Positions 1 to 9,940 are shown, numbered from the stretch's first letter. The stretch: 64,000 nt of DNA from Meconema thalassinum (GCA_946902985.2 OX336389.2:128561572-128625571); one strand, 5' to 3'. Translations and numbers: made by a program. The notes: generated by a model from the letters alone, not told the origin.

Positions 1-7
1 TTATGAT

Positions 8-60
8 CACCTAGAGGTGTAGTGGCTAGCATATTTAGCTGTCTCCCAAGATGAGTTAAA
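8..60 (+). repeat. SINE-B head fragment
   Basis: The stretch resembles the tRNA-like head of SINE-B (a GTGTAGTGGCTAGCA box-A-like core as at 9546), but the B box and the body are missing. It is probably a truncated or decayed copy. Confidence 0.45.
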
Positions 61-231
61 ATTTGAAAAAAAAATGACGGTCCAGGATCATTATTGGCAA
101 GATTTTCCTAAAAAATCAAACCTCTGGCTGTTTTAATACGACAATTATGAATTTTTAAATAATCTCATTTTCCTTGTCCAGTAGTGTACATATGTATGTA
201 GGCTATATAAAATATATATGCTACTGTATAG

Positions 232-548
232 TCCGCCTTGTTGGGCAGTGGCTAATTTGAGGGCTGGAACGGGGTGCATCAGACAAAACTGAGAAGTGGG
301 TTCTATTTCCAGTCTAGTCATCCTGGAAGTGGTTTTCCGTGGTTTCCCACATCTACTCCTGGCACATACCGGGATGATTCCTAACTTAAGGCCATGGCTG
401 CCTTCTTCCCAATCTTCATCTGAATTACAAATTCACTACTACAAATCCCCCAGTAACACAGGTTATCAGACAAATTATGTCTTTATATACATACAGCCGA
501 GTCCATGACGCCAAATGACCATGATGGCCAAGCCCCTCAAATGAAACA
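232..548 (+). repeat. SINE-B, internally deleted copy
   Basis: Begins with a short head (CCGCCTTGTTGGGCAGTGGC), lacks the B box, then runs through the body shared with the copies at 9534 and 42432 (GAGGGCTGGAACGGGGT, TGGTTTTCCGTGGTTTCCCA, CAGGTTATCAGACAAATT) and ends in the AAGCCCCTCAAATGAA tail. The small ORF at 296-508 is a by-product of this repeat. Confidence 0.7.
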
Positions 549-670
549 ATAACTCCAATAGATATGGGAAAGATCTTCACACTAGTCTAATCATCGGAGA
601 GTCCTGGATACAATTTCCGATTCTGCCTTAAGTACTGCTCGATTCCGAGCTGTGTGAACTTGCGGGGTGA

Positions 671-1436
671 GGGGAGGCAGGAATAGAAGGGCCTGTCAAC
701 AGCTCGCCGTGTTATATGGAATTCCTGTCTATTCCAATACTGCTAACATAGGGCCGTTGCCTAAACCACTGTGGAGTTAAGAATGAGTGAGCCAGTCACC
801 GACCAATGCATTTGGTTCTGTTATTACGCACGGAAAGCCTCCGTGGCTTAGGCGGCAGCACGCCGGCCTCTCACCGCTGAGTCTGTGGTTCAAATCCCGG
901 TCACTCCATGTGAGATCTGTGCTGGACAAAACGGAGGCAGACAGGTTTTTCTCCGGGTACTCCGGTTTTCCCTGTCAAACTTTCATTCCAGCAACACTCT
1001 CCACTATCATTTCATTCCATCTGTCATTCATAATCATTGCCCCAGAGGAGTGCGTCAGGCCTCGGCAGCCGGCACAGTTCATATTCTCGCCGCTAGATGG
1101 GGGATTCATTCATTCCATTCCTGACCCGGTCGGAGACTGGAAGCAGGCTGTGGATTTTCATTTCATTACGCACGGACCGGGAACCCCGCACGCGAGTTTG
1201 CTATTATTTTCTAGTTCACTTTTAGGGGAGGCAGGAATAGAAGGGCCTGTCAACAGCTCGCCGTGTTATCTGGAATTCCTGTCTATTCCAATACTGCTAA
1301 CATAGGGCCGTTGCCTAAACCACTGTGGAGTTAAGAATGAGTGAGCCAGTCACCGACCAATGCATTTGGTTCTGTTATTACGCACGGACCGGGAACCCCG
1401 CACGCGAGTTTGCTATTATTTTCTAGTTCACTTTTA
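671..1436 (+). repeat. 212-bp tandem duplication, unit 1 carrying a SINE
   Basis: Unit 2 is 1225-1436 (212 bp). Unit 1 is 671-834 plus 1177-1224, also 212 bp once the SINE-A insertion and one target-site copy are removed. By eye the units differ at one base (GTTATATGG against GTTATCTGG). The SINE is absent from unit 2, so it most simply inserted after the duplication. The last 26 bases of each unit are the outer end of the left arm of the neighbouring foldback element, so the duplication post-dates that element. Confidence 0.85.
837..1164 (+). mobile_element. SINE-A, full-length tRNA-derived SINE
   Basis: About 330 bp with a tRNA-like pol III promoter: box A TGGCTTAGGCGG and box B GGTTCAAATCC. 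The body then contains CCTCGGCAGCCGGCACAGTT and the element ends GTGGATTTTCATTTC. It is flanked by the 12-bp target-site duplication ATTACGCACGGA (823-834 and 1165-1176). Near-identical copies lie at 3881, 7106, 36059, 53227 and 56700(-). The ORFs across it are repeat-derived and not genes. Confidence 0.93.
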
Positions 1437-2067
1437 GCATTGGAGAGCGATACGGCTTCCTGATTGGCTATTCTGATTGAACACGACTGCAGCAAAGAAT
1501 ATGATTAGTCAGCGTAGATATAGCGTGGAATCTATCAGCGATGTCGTTCCATTAAGTTAAGGTTTATATGCTAGTCAAATTTATGCTTTCATAACGAAAA
1601 GAAACCTCATACTTCATGACTAGGGACATCCATGCTAATGACAAATTGCGTATCGTTTTGTTGTATTGTTGTTAGAATAATAAACTCTATACAGCCATAG
1701 GGCCATAAAGTGTCCCCTATTTGTAGAGTAACCCAAATGGTAGGCTACAACGGGGTGTTAATCGATGGAAATCATTGTGGTAATGATTCTTCTTGATTTA
1801 AGAAGACATGGAGACACTTATGGCCTAGGAACAATGATCATGCAACTATTTCAAGAGGCATTACAATGTATACGGTACCAAGAAATTACGAAGTTAAAAC
1901 AGCGGGAGTTCTACATATTTTTTTCAAACCTGGAACGACATCGCTGATAGGTTCCACCCTATAACTACGCTGACTAATCACATCCTTTGCTGCAGACGTG
2001 TCTCGTCAGAATACCCAATCAGGAAGCTGTGTCCTTCTTCAATGCTAAAAGTGAACTAGAAATTGCA
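1411..2067. mobile_element. Foldback / MITE-like element with ~137-bp arms
   Basis: Positions 1411-1550 are an imperfect reverse complement of 1932-2067. Matching blocks include CTAGTTCACTTTTAGCATTG, CTGCAGCAAAG, GATTAGTCAGCGTAG and CTATCAGCGATGTCGTTCC. The ~380-bp core has a 60-codon ORF with no recognisable domain. The termini and target duplication are not clear, because the left end is involved in the 212-bp tandem duplication. The superfamily is unknown. Confidence 0.75.
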
Positions 2068-2585
2068 ATCTTGCACCCCGCACATTACTCGTCATCGTCC
2101 GCGATCCACATTCCTTTCGGGTGCACGGAGCTTGGACTCGAGCAGTACGCGAACTAGGATTGGTTCAGATTGCTGACGACATTTGGTGACTCATTAATGA
2201 CGATGTGTTTCGCTACGTTGACCATCCAGGTGATACCCACTACTCACCCAAGGAATGCAGAAGCTGACTATGCATCAGTATACAAAGGTGAGTGGATGCG
2301 ATCGTTGGACCTGCTGGACGTGCAGCGTGTCATCGTGTTTATTAACGACCTCAGGATGTGAGCTTATATAATTGAGAGAAACGTAAAAACAAAGGCAAGT
2401 GAGCTCAAGTTTCATTTTCACGTAGAAATATGTCACGTCTTCAACAGACAATCAACACGGAGCTAATTACATCGTTTAAACTAAAATCAATTGTGCAAGC
2501 GGGCGGAATGGCTGACGTAGTACAGTGACGTCACGGCAGCGGGAAGGTGTCGTGACTGTAACTCGTATCCCGTGTCAATTCGTCA

Positions 2586-2619
2586 TCTGTCTGTCTGTCT
2601 GTCTGTCCATCTGTCTGTG
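2586..2619 (+). repeat. (CTGT)n microsatellite
   Basis: A short run of CTGT units with a few interruptions; seen directly. Confidence 0.9.
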
Positions 2620-2728
2620 TCACGCGGTCGGCAGGCTTGCTTGATCGATATTGCCTTGCTTGAGTCGCGGCTTGGGCATGCCAGCTCCTGTCTCTTACAT
2701 CATTGTCCTCACTTCTTGCTAATGTACG

Positions 2729-2763
2729 ATTATTATTATTATTTAATTTATTATTATTATTAT

Positions 2764-2810
<47 letters not shown>
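2729..2810 (+). repeat. (ATT)n/(AGT)n microsatellite, left part
   Basis: ATT units pass into about fifteen AGT units ending at 2810. The AGT array resumes at 3633-3658 on the other side of the pogo-like element, so one array was split by the insertion. Confidence 0.95.
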
Positions 2811-3632
2811 CAGTAGAGTCTCGCTAACTCGGCACTCGGTAACCCGGCACTCCGGATTACTCGGCCAACCTGACAGGAGAGAAAAATCATGATTTTTGTT
2901 TGTTTTTGTGTTTTCGCACAGAGTGTTATTACGTGTTTTCTTTCGTCTTCTCCATCAATGGAATTATCGACAGTTAAATACGACGCGAAACAAGTTGACC
3001 TACAGGACATAGTCAGAAGAGTAACGACGACTTGATAAATACAGGTACTGTAGGCTACAGTACTGTAAATGCACAAACTGCTGTCAGTAAGAAGTAAACA
3101 AATGGTTCTCGCACAGAGCGTTGTATTTATTTGATTGCGCATTCTCCGCAATTCTGTTTCTTCGTCGTCTTCGTGACGAGACTTCAAGAAGCAGGTTTCA
3201 AAGCGAAAAGCAAAAGAACATTACTTAATTTTTTGCAAAAAAATAAATGGTAATTTTCATTAAATGAAAAAACTATTTGCCTACGGGAATTGTTTTGTAC
3301 ATAACTGTACAGTGTACATATTATAAAAATAATTTCCGGGCCTAGTTTTTCCAAGTTTTCTTTTATAAATTACAGTAATTGTTTTCCTTGATTGTTATGC
3401 AGTACCGCAGTACAGTACTGAACTATATATTCAAGTACTGTAATTGTAGTGGCTTCATCATTTTAAAACTTGTGTTTCTGTTATAAACAAATAAACGTAC
3501 TGCATTGTATTACTTTTAAACCAAAACAAACAGCTTATTTCTTCTTTTTAACACATTTCCCGATAACCCGGCATTTTCGCGAACTCGGCCACCCTTTGGT
3601 CCACATTAGGCCGAGTTTGCGAGACTCTACTG
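2811..3632. mobile_element. pogo/Tigger-like non-autonomous DNA transposon
   Basis: 822-bp element with ~24-bp terminal inverted repeats that differ at one base. Both ends begin CAGTAGAGTCTCGC, and the left end continues TAACTCGGC. It sits between TA dinucleotides (2809-2810 and 3633-3634), the Tc1/mariner-superfamily target. A CAGTA start followed by a CTCGGCA-type motif is typical of pogo/Tigger elements; this is a family-level inference. No transposase domain was recognised inside, and the 218-codon antisense ORF (2531-3187) runs across the microsatellite and out of the element, so it is not taken as a gene. Confidence 0.8.
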
Positions 3633-3880
3633 TAGTAGTAGTAGTAGTAGTAGTAGTATTGTTATTATTCAGACCCATAAAACACTGCTGGCTTTATTAG
3701 TCTTATACAAGTGACAGCCTTCTCAACTGAATGGAATCTCCCAGGCGCCGTGTGGCGGCAGGGACACTTTGGTAGCCACCTGTCGAGCAAAACACTGGCG
3801 CTAGCAGCAGCGCAGTGCCCAACTAGTTCAACATATTTACACTTTTTAACGTATTTAATAATCATCATTAGCCCATTTGA

Positions 3881-4209
3881 GCCTCCGTGGCTTAGGCGGC
3901 AGCACGCCGGCCTCTCACCGCTGGGTCCGTGGTTCAAATCCCGGTCACTCCATGTGAGATCTGTGCTGGACAAAACGGAGGCAGACAGGTTTTTCTCCGG
4001 GTACTCCGGTTTTCCCTGTCAAAATTTCATTCCAGCAACACTCTCCACTATCATTTCATTTCATCTGTCATTCATTTAATCATTGCCCCAGAGGAGTGCG
4101 TCAGGCCTCGGCAGCCGGCACAGTTCATATCCTCGCCGCTAGATGGGGGCTTCATTCATTCAATTCCTGACCCGGTCGGAGACTGGAAGCAGGCTGTGGA
4201 TTTTCTTTT
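3881..4209 (+). mobile_element. SINE-A, full-length
   Basis: Same head, body and TTTTC-rich end as the copy at 837, with boxes TGGCTTAGGCGG and GGTTCAAATCC. The 10-bp target duplication CATTAGCCCA is at 3866-3875 and 4210-4219. It lies beside a mariner-like transposase remnant. Confidence 0.93.
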
Positions 4210-4231
4210 CATTAGCCCACTTACATGCATT

Positions 4232-4435
4232 TCATAGTAGTTGCTGGAAATGCTGTCCTTCATTTTCTAAACGCTCGATGCACCGACGTAGGAAGTTTTG
4301 GTATACTCGCTCTAATTCATCCCCACTGATATTTTGTATCAATGCAGTAATTTCGTTCTTGAGAGCCTTCAGAATACGTGGATTGTTTCTGTTTTTGATG
4401 TTCACCCACAAGTAAAAATCGCACGGCACTAAAAC
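4232..4435 (-). pseudogene. C-terminal remnant of a mariner-superfamily transposase
   Basis: The minus strand encodes about 65 residues starting near a PCDFYLW motif and ending CIERLENEGQHFQQLL. In several insect mariner/IS630-type transposases a SPDLTPCDFFLW-like block carries the last catalytic Asp, and a basic C-terminus ending HFxxL follows. The upstream catalytic Asp residues are not visible and the frame is cut by SINE-C at 4441, with a little further flank beyond 4951. It is a dead fragment; the family assignment rests on these motifs only. Confidence 0.6.
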
Positions 4436-4440
4436 TTACG

Positions 4441-4942
4441 GGTGGCTTCGGTGGCGTAGTAGGTAGCATGCTAAGCTTCTATGCCCAAGATCGCGGGTTC
4501 AAATCCAGCCGAAGTCGTCGGATTTTTAAGAGCGTTCAAAATCCCTCAGTATGCCTTCCTTCGGAGGGGAAGTAAAGCCGGCGGTCCCATGTCATAGATT
4601 TATGGCATGTTAAAGAACCTTCCACTAATTACACCTGTGTGAAGCTAAATTGTATAGGTTAAGAATGTAAACAACGCTCTTAGGTTCCTACGTTCGTTGC
4701 CAAGAGCCGACTGCAGTGACATCTGGTAGCTAAGTTGTGAACTAGTAGTCGTCGACGGTGGCGTTTGGTGGAAAAAGTAGGAACTACTTGAAAATTGATC
4801 GTCTGCCGTGCTTACTTGAATTAAAACAGATACACACACTAATACAGTCATCTCAATTAACGCTGATTCTACACACACCCAATGTACACGGGGCTACATG
4901 ACCGAGTTGTCGCAGCCCCTAAACTTAAGAACCAACCAACAT
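4441..4942 (+). mobile_element. SINE-C, full-length (502 bp)
   Basis: The tRNA-like head has box A GTGGCGTAGTAGG and box B GGGTTCAAATCC. The central part contains GGAGGGGAAGTAAAGCCGG and GATTTATGGCATGTTAAAG, and the 3' end carries ACACACCCAATGTACACGG and GGGGCTACATGACC. It is flanked by the 9-bp target duplication AAACTTACG (4432-4440 and 4943-4951). A second copy (minus strand, 30478-32460) is split by a Tc1 element. The 3' tail matches that of SINE-B. Confidence 0.88.
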
Positions 4943-4951
4943 AAACTTACG

Positions 4952-5540
4952 AACACATTTACTGGAAGACTTCTTCTTGAGAAGATCAGTTTTCACTAGG
5001 AAAATTCGATATTTTGTTCTACAGGCCTACCTGACCCTGTTCACGTGATACAGTACTTCACAAGTCTTAACAATCTCAACTAAAGTAACTTATCTTGCCA
5101 GCCGGGAATGGAATCGAACTATAACCGCATGTGGGGCTTACCAACACGCTGTTGTGTAACTGTAGATGCTAGTCAACTGGCGCTGACTCAACGCCTTTCT
5201 CTCGTCACACGGCGTAGACGAGGCTCCGTTCTATAGGGAAGGCTCTCACTGTATAATAATAGCATCAGCTGTCTTGTCACCTGAGAAGTTAAAAGCTGTA
5301 TTACCCTTTCACGACTTGATTGCCGGCGGTCGAGATGGGAACTACTCTCTGTTTACTTTTGTCACACGTCACTCTGCTTCGTTGACAGGTACAGTTGCGC
5401 GAGTAGTATATGACTCAGCTCCGGTAGTTTCAGTAATCGTACTATTGCCCGTGGTGACATGAGCTCCTGTGACGCTTATCTTCGCTTCTAAGACCGGTAG
5501 CGCGCGCAATGCTGCTTGACTTATGTGCGGACTGCACTCT
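4952..5540. other. No gene seen
   Basis: Mixed sequence. Around 5100-5160 there is an antisense tRNA-like trace (GGGAATGGAATCGAACT resembles a reverse-complement B box), possibly an old SINE. No coding signal was recognised. Confidence 0.5.
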
Positions 5541-5548
5541 GTCATCAC

Positions 5549-6431
5549 TAGGGCCCGGATGTTGATGACATGTCATCTTTTTACTGAGTTGTCTAAAACA
5601 ATGCTGAAGTACATAGAAACTCCGGACGGGCCATCCCGTCTTCAAATATGTCATTTTTATTTTGCATCTTTTTGCATTTTGTGCTATTTTTCCATTTTAA
5701 GAGCATTATTTTAAGTTTGGTAGATTGTTTTGTCTTATTTTAGAGAAATCGGCCTTTTAAGGTCTTTTTTTTTCTTCAATTTAGTCATGTCACAGCTTTA
5801 TATGAGGGAGTTACGTGTCTCAGAGTTAAGAAGAAGCCAGTAGCTGATACAAGATAATTTAAAATATTGAAATATTGATTCCATTTCCTTAATCAACTGG
5901 GTGGAAACTAGTCTTAGCAACAATCGTGGCGAAATTGCGGCGGATATTGCATTAAAACGAAAAAAAAGTGCTTGACAAAAACACCGGGTATAAAACATTA
6001 TACAAAATCTCAGACATTCTTTCTGGTGAAAACTACTGCATGGATGCGATTGAGGAGTTTTTAGCAGCAAACGACCTGCCTCACTTCAAGTACGCTCCGA
6101 TCATATAGTTGATGTTGAACGCAGCTTTTCGAGATATAAAAACTTGTTGGCTGATAACCGCAGATCATTTACATATTTTGACAACATCAGTGCAGTGCAA
6201 CTCAGACTAAAGAGAACATAAACATTTTGTTAAGTGCTAGAAATCTATTTTGATTGACTTTTCAGTTTGAGCTTAAGATTTCATTTTTGAAATATTGGTG
6301 AGTTTATTATAAGATCATTTTCTTAATTTTATAGTGCATTTTTAGAATTTTTAGGTCATTTATTAAAGTCATTTTTGAAAATTTCAAGTGCATTTTTTAA
6401 ACGTTTTTACGGCATCAACATCCGGGCCCTA
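5549..6431 (+). mobile_element. hAT element, internally deleted (TAGGGCCCGG family)
   Basis: 883 bp with terminal inverted repeats TAGGGCCCGGATGTTGATG (left) and its complement at 6413-6431. An exact 8-bp target duplication GTCATCAC lies at 5541-5548 and 6432-6439; 8 bp is the hAT hallmark. The interior keeps the C-terminal part of a hAT transposase. Shorter relatives are at 44255 (opposite strand), 33349 and, with a variant terminus, 23090. Confidence 0.9.
5985..6220 (+). pseudogene. hAT transposase C-terminal (dimerisation) domain remnant
   Basis: The plus strand encodes a block ending in FKYAP and, after a frame change at about 6103-6110, VDVERSFSRYKNLLADNRR. This is the signature of the hAT C-terminal dimerisation region, in which an FKYAP-VDVERSFS motif is highly conserved. 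The N-terminal zinc finger and RNase-H-like catalytic region are missing, and the frame is broken, so the remnant cannot make a transposase. Confidence 0.85.
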
Positions 6432-6689
6432 GTCATCACTGTGTCCTCCGCTTCACCCCGCGGGGCTCCTGCTACAATAATCAACAAACGCTGGTACAGC
6501 CGCGCTCAGTGGCAATCAAATGTTAAATGGGTAAGCAGCATCTAGGTGTATTACCTGCAGCAGTTGCGCCTTGATTTCCAGGGGCACCTCATTTTCCTCC
6601 GTTACCACTCCACTCAAATATTTGAATTGGGTAACTCTGTTTATTGCTTCGAAGTCGTTTCCATATCTCCAAATTGCTTTATTTCTTTA

Positions 6690-7085
6690 GCGAAAGGAGA
6701 TGAAAACAGGTTTAATGTGTGGAAGAGAAATATCCTGAGGAAAATATATGAACCTGTACGTGAGGATAGTGTCTGGAGAATAAGGACGAATAAGAAGTCT
6801 GTATTGTAATCCTACAGCAGTCCCAGACATCACAATGAGAAGGCACAGATGACTTGGTCAGGTACAAAGAATGAGTGAACAACATAGGCTATCTAGAAGA
6901 AAATTCTGCACTCTTAACCAGAAGGCAGCTGTTCAGTGGGGTGGCCCAGACTCAGTTGGATGACGTGAAGAAGTTACCAATAAGGAACTGGAGGCGATTG
7001 GTGGAGTCTAGAAATGAATGGCGGACTTAAGTGGCCGACAAGTCTCAGGTGTTACAAGGGTAGTAACGCCAGGGAAGTAATTATT
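6690..7085 (+). pseudogene. LINE reverse-transcriptase C-terminal remnant
   Basis: The frame near 6700-6808 reads WKRNILRKIYEPV then EDSVWRIRTNKK, matching the region after the RT domain in many insect non-LTR elements (compare KILRKFFGPV in the LINE at 12034-15409). The following bases decay but keep RRLR/QHRL-like traces, and the fragment ends in an ATT-rich tail directly before SINE-A. It is 5'-truncated and mutated. Confidence 0.6.
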
Positions 7086-7105
7086 GTTATTATTATTTAT
7101 TGTGA

Positions 7106-7435
7106 GCCTCCGTGGCTTAGGCGGCAGCACGCCGGCCTCTCACCGCTGAGTCCGTGGTTCAAATCCCGGTCACTCCATGTGAGATCTGTGCTGGACAAAA
7201 CGGAGGCAGACAGGTTTTTCTCCGGGTACTCCGGTTTTCCCTGTCACAATTTCATTCCAGAAACACTCTCCACTATCATTTCATTTCATCTGTCATTCAT
7301 TTAATCATTTCCCCAGAGGAGTGCGTCAGGCCTCGGCAGCCGGCACAGTTCATATCCTCGCCGCTAGATGGGGGCTTCATTCATTCCATTCCTGACCCAG
7401 TCGGAGACTGGAAGAAGGTTGTGGATTTTAATTTC
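7106..7435 (+). mobile_element. SINE-A, full-length
   Basis: Same structure as the other SINE-A copies, with box A and box B intact. Its 13-bp target duplication ATTATTATTTATT (7089-7101 and 7436-7448) lies in ATT-rich sequence, so that boundary is less certain. Confidence 0.9.
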
Positions 7436-7456
7436 ATTATTATTTATTATTATTTC

Positions 7457-7722
7457 GTCACCTAAGTTGTCAGCATGCTAGGCTTTTGCCAAAAGGATTC
7501 GGGGTTCGATTCCCAAGGCCGGGTCTTGGGGACTTTGATCTCCTATGGTTAATTCTCTTGGCTCGAGGACTGGGTGGCTATGCCATTTCCCTCGTAATTT
7601 CATCATTCTCAAGACAGGCAGGTCACCCATGGACGTCAAGTCGAATGACTCTACCATGACACCTTTGATGTCAGTCGTCAATATTATTTTCATTATTATT
7701 ATTGTTATTATTATCTTTATTT
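7457..7722 (+). repeat. tRNA-derived SINE (family J) with ATT tail
   Basis: The head has an A-box-like TAAGTTGTCAGCATGC and a clear B box GGGTTCGATTCC, followed by about 170 bp of body and an (ATT)n tail at 7680-7722. This is the only copy recognised in the window, so the family assignment is tentative. Confidence 0.6.
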
Positions 7723-8073
7723 GTCATGGATATGGTGAGTCTCAACATACAAGATACGGACTTAACAATCAAGTACCTTACAATACTGGGATAAAAATAA
7801 TCCGACTATGTGACATGTATCGTGCAGCACTGCCTTCTACATTCTGGCGATCAGATGTTTCCAATTTAGTTCCTCCAGACCCGTTACCAGACCCTTTGGA
7901 ACTATTCCTGTTGCTGACATTACCAGTTGTAAAATTGTCACCGAGTTTACTCGTCACATCTTCCTGATTTCTTCTGCCAACGGTGCATATTTGTTGATTT
8001 TTTGCCTGAGTGGTCTTGAGGATTTGGCTTAGTGGTACTGCACCGCGATTTCTTATCAGATAGACCTTTTGAT
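7723..8073. other. No gene seen
   Basis: A plus-strand ORF (7545-7967) passes through SINE-J and out into this stretch. Because it depends on the repeat it is not credible as a gene. No domain was recognised. Confidence 0.5.
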
Positions 8074-8085
8074 TTGATGATGATG

Positions 8086-8122
<37 letters not shown>

Positions 8123-8131
8123 TATTATTAC
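8074..8131 (+). repeat. (GAT)/(ATT)n microsatellite
   Basis: GATGATGAT passes into about fifteen ATT units; seen directly. Confidence 0.95.
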
Positions 8132-8434
8132 ATTACTTTACTCTCCCCAATGACCTAATCCTGTTTTTACCCGAGGACCAGAATATCTAACTAATTTACT
8201 TAATTGTTTATACCGAGTATGTTTGTCCGAATGCTTTCTTATACATCACATTCGATCCAAACTCTACGAAGTGCGTTTATAACAAAAATTACCTTTTAAT
8301 TGCTGTGGCGCCAACGTTTTTCCCCCACAGGGAATGGACTGATAACAATCCGTTAAACCTAACAACGAGAGGTTGTTGCATTTCATGCCATCGGACTGAC
8401 AAGGGATTGAACCTGTAGGCTAATTTATTGTTGA
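8132..8434. other. No gene; possible antisense SINE trace
   Basis: Around 8370-8420 GACAAGGGATTGAACCTG looks like a reverse-complement B box, so an old minus-strand tRNA-derived repeat may be present. Nothing else was recognised. Confidence 0.4.
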
Positions 8435-8892
8435 ACTAGCAACCCGCCTCGGCTTCGTCCGGTAACAGTTATGAATGCATTACGTGCTAGCTCGTAAACT
8501 GTTGCCTCAGTAATTGAATGGAGATTGTTGGAAGAAATGAAAATGTGAAATCACTTATAGTGGGCGATGTATTGAAGATTGAGATATGCTCTCGTGGATT
8601 TTTTTGTAGAACTTTTCATGCTGAACAATTCTTACACTCATAGTATATAGATATTTTTACGGTTTGTCCAGTGTAAGCTTCAAAAGCGAACGGACAACAA
8701 GGTTTTCCGACTTTTTAACTGAAATCGTTACTGCTTGGTTTCCTTTGATCATAAATAAATTATTTTCCACAGAAACCTTCCTCGAGACATCCTTTACAAA
8801 ATGGTGAAAATCGCATCAAAATCCATCCAGTGGTTCTCGAGATTACCGGTGACATCCAAAGATCGAGGACTTCGTTTTATACTAAATAGAGA
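8435..8892 (+). repeat. Dispersed repeat family D, copy 1
   Basis: Starts ACTAGCAACCCGCCTCGGCT and ends TTATACTAAATAGAGAT. It matches 27779-28264 along its whole length, with shared internal blocks such as GTGGGCGATGTATTGAAGAT, GAACTTTTCATGCTGAACA and ATCCATCCAGTGGTTCTCGA. No TIR, poly(A) or coding domain was seen. Both copies are full length with the same ends, which argues for a transposed unit of undetermined class. Confidence 0.8.
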
Positions 8893-9522
8893 TTTGAAGG
8901 ACAATGCTTAACCAATTGCGCACGATGTTCCACAGTATGTCTGAGCTTCTACTGTATCTTCCACTCAACATCCGCTGAAACGAGTCACTTTTGATTACAT
9001 TTTTGCCATTGGTTGGTGAGGCAGCTGCATGACATGGATGATACATAACGAGTTCAACTTTGATCTCGATAATTGTGTGGAGGTTGGAAACAGGTGCCGT
9101 GCCGTGCCAGTGGACATCACGGTAATAGTACTTGGTAATGAAGAGTGGGGACACACATTCCGACTACAACGACTGTCTTCTAATAAGACAGAGTGCTTTG
9201 GAGTCGTCTTCACCAATGGCCAGCTCTCTTGTGGAGTGCTTGCTAAACATTGTGAATAAAGTGAGCTTGTTCATTTCACTCCCCCTCCCAACTTGTTTCT
9301 TAGCACTAGTAGACCTCCTCACATCTGCGACAAGTGTTACTTGCGATCGCTTCGTCCGCCTCCCCCCACTACCGCCCGTCCCTTCAAACCACTTGTACTG
9401 ATCACTAATGGACTTGTTCTTTGGAGTGCACAATTCTGTTAAGGTCCTCCCTCGAAAGGAGCATTTGTTCTTATGTGTTGAGAATTAAGTTCTTCCAATA
9501 TTCCCTCCCCCAGGGGCTCACG
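8893..9522. other. No gene seen
   Basis: Several overlapping ORFs of 70-90 codons lie on both strands (8882-9433). None has a recognisable motif and they contradict one another, so they are treated as chance. Confidence 0.5.
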
Positions 9523-9533
9523 ACTAGTAGGAC

Positions 9534-9940
9534 GAGTCCGCCTCGTTGTGTAGTGGCTAGCACTTTTGGCTGTCACCGCGGAAACCCGGGTTTGATCCCC
9601 GGTTCTGCTAAGAAATGTAGTTCTGGTCTGAGGGCTTGAACGGGGTACACTCAGCCTAGGTAGGCAAAACTGAAAAGAGGCGAGCTCGATTCCCAACTCA
9701 GTTACCTTGGAATTGGTTTTCCGTGGGTTTCCCGCCTTCTCTAGGCGAATGCTGGAATGGTTCTTAACTAAAGGCCACGACCACCTCTTTCCCAATCCCC
9801 CAATCCTGCAAATACACACACTAATGCAGCCATGACAATGACACAGGTTATCAGACAAATTCCACACACACACACACACACCCAACTACATGGGGCTACA
9901 TGAACACGATGTCGCAAAGCCCCTCAATGAATCAACTACA
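9534..9940 (+). mobile_element. SINE-B, full-length reference copy
   Basis: About 407 bp. The head contains box A TGTGTAGTGGCTAGC and box B GGGTTTGATCCC. The body contains GGAATTGGTTTTCCGTGGG and GGTTATCAGACAAATTCC, then a short (CA)n, and the 3' tail is ACATGGGGCTACATGAAC then CGCAAAGCCCCTC. It is flanked by an 11-bp target duplication with one mismatch, ACTAGTAGGAC / ACTAGTAAGAC (9523-9533 and 9941-9951). The antisense ORF 9439-9885 is repeat-derived. Confidence 0.88.

Noticed and set aside
2531..3187. 218-codon antisense ORF
   Set aside because: It crosses an AGT/ATT microsatellite (Thr and Asn runs) and the edge of the pogo-like element; no domain.
3881..3960. Functional tRNA gene at SINE heads
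   Set aside because: A and B boxes are present but the sequence does not fold as a full cloverleaf by eye, and it continues into a repeated SINE body in every copy.
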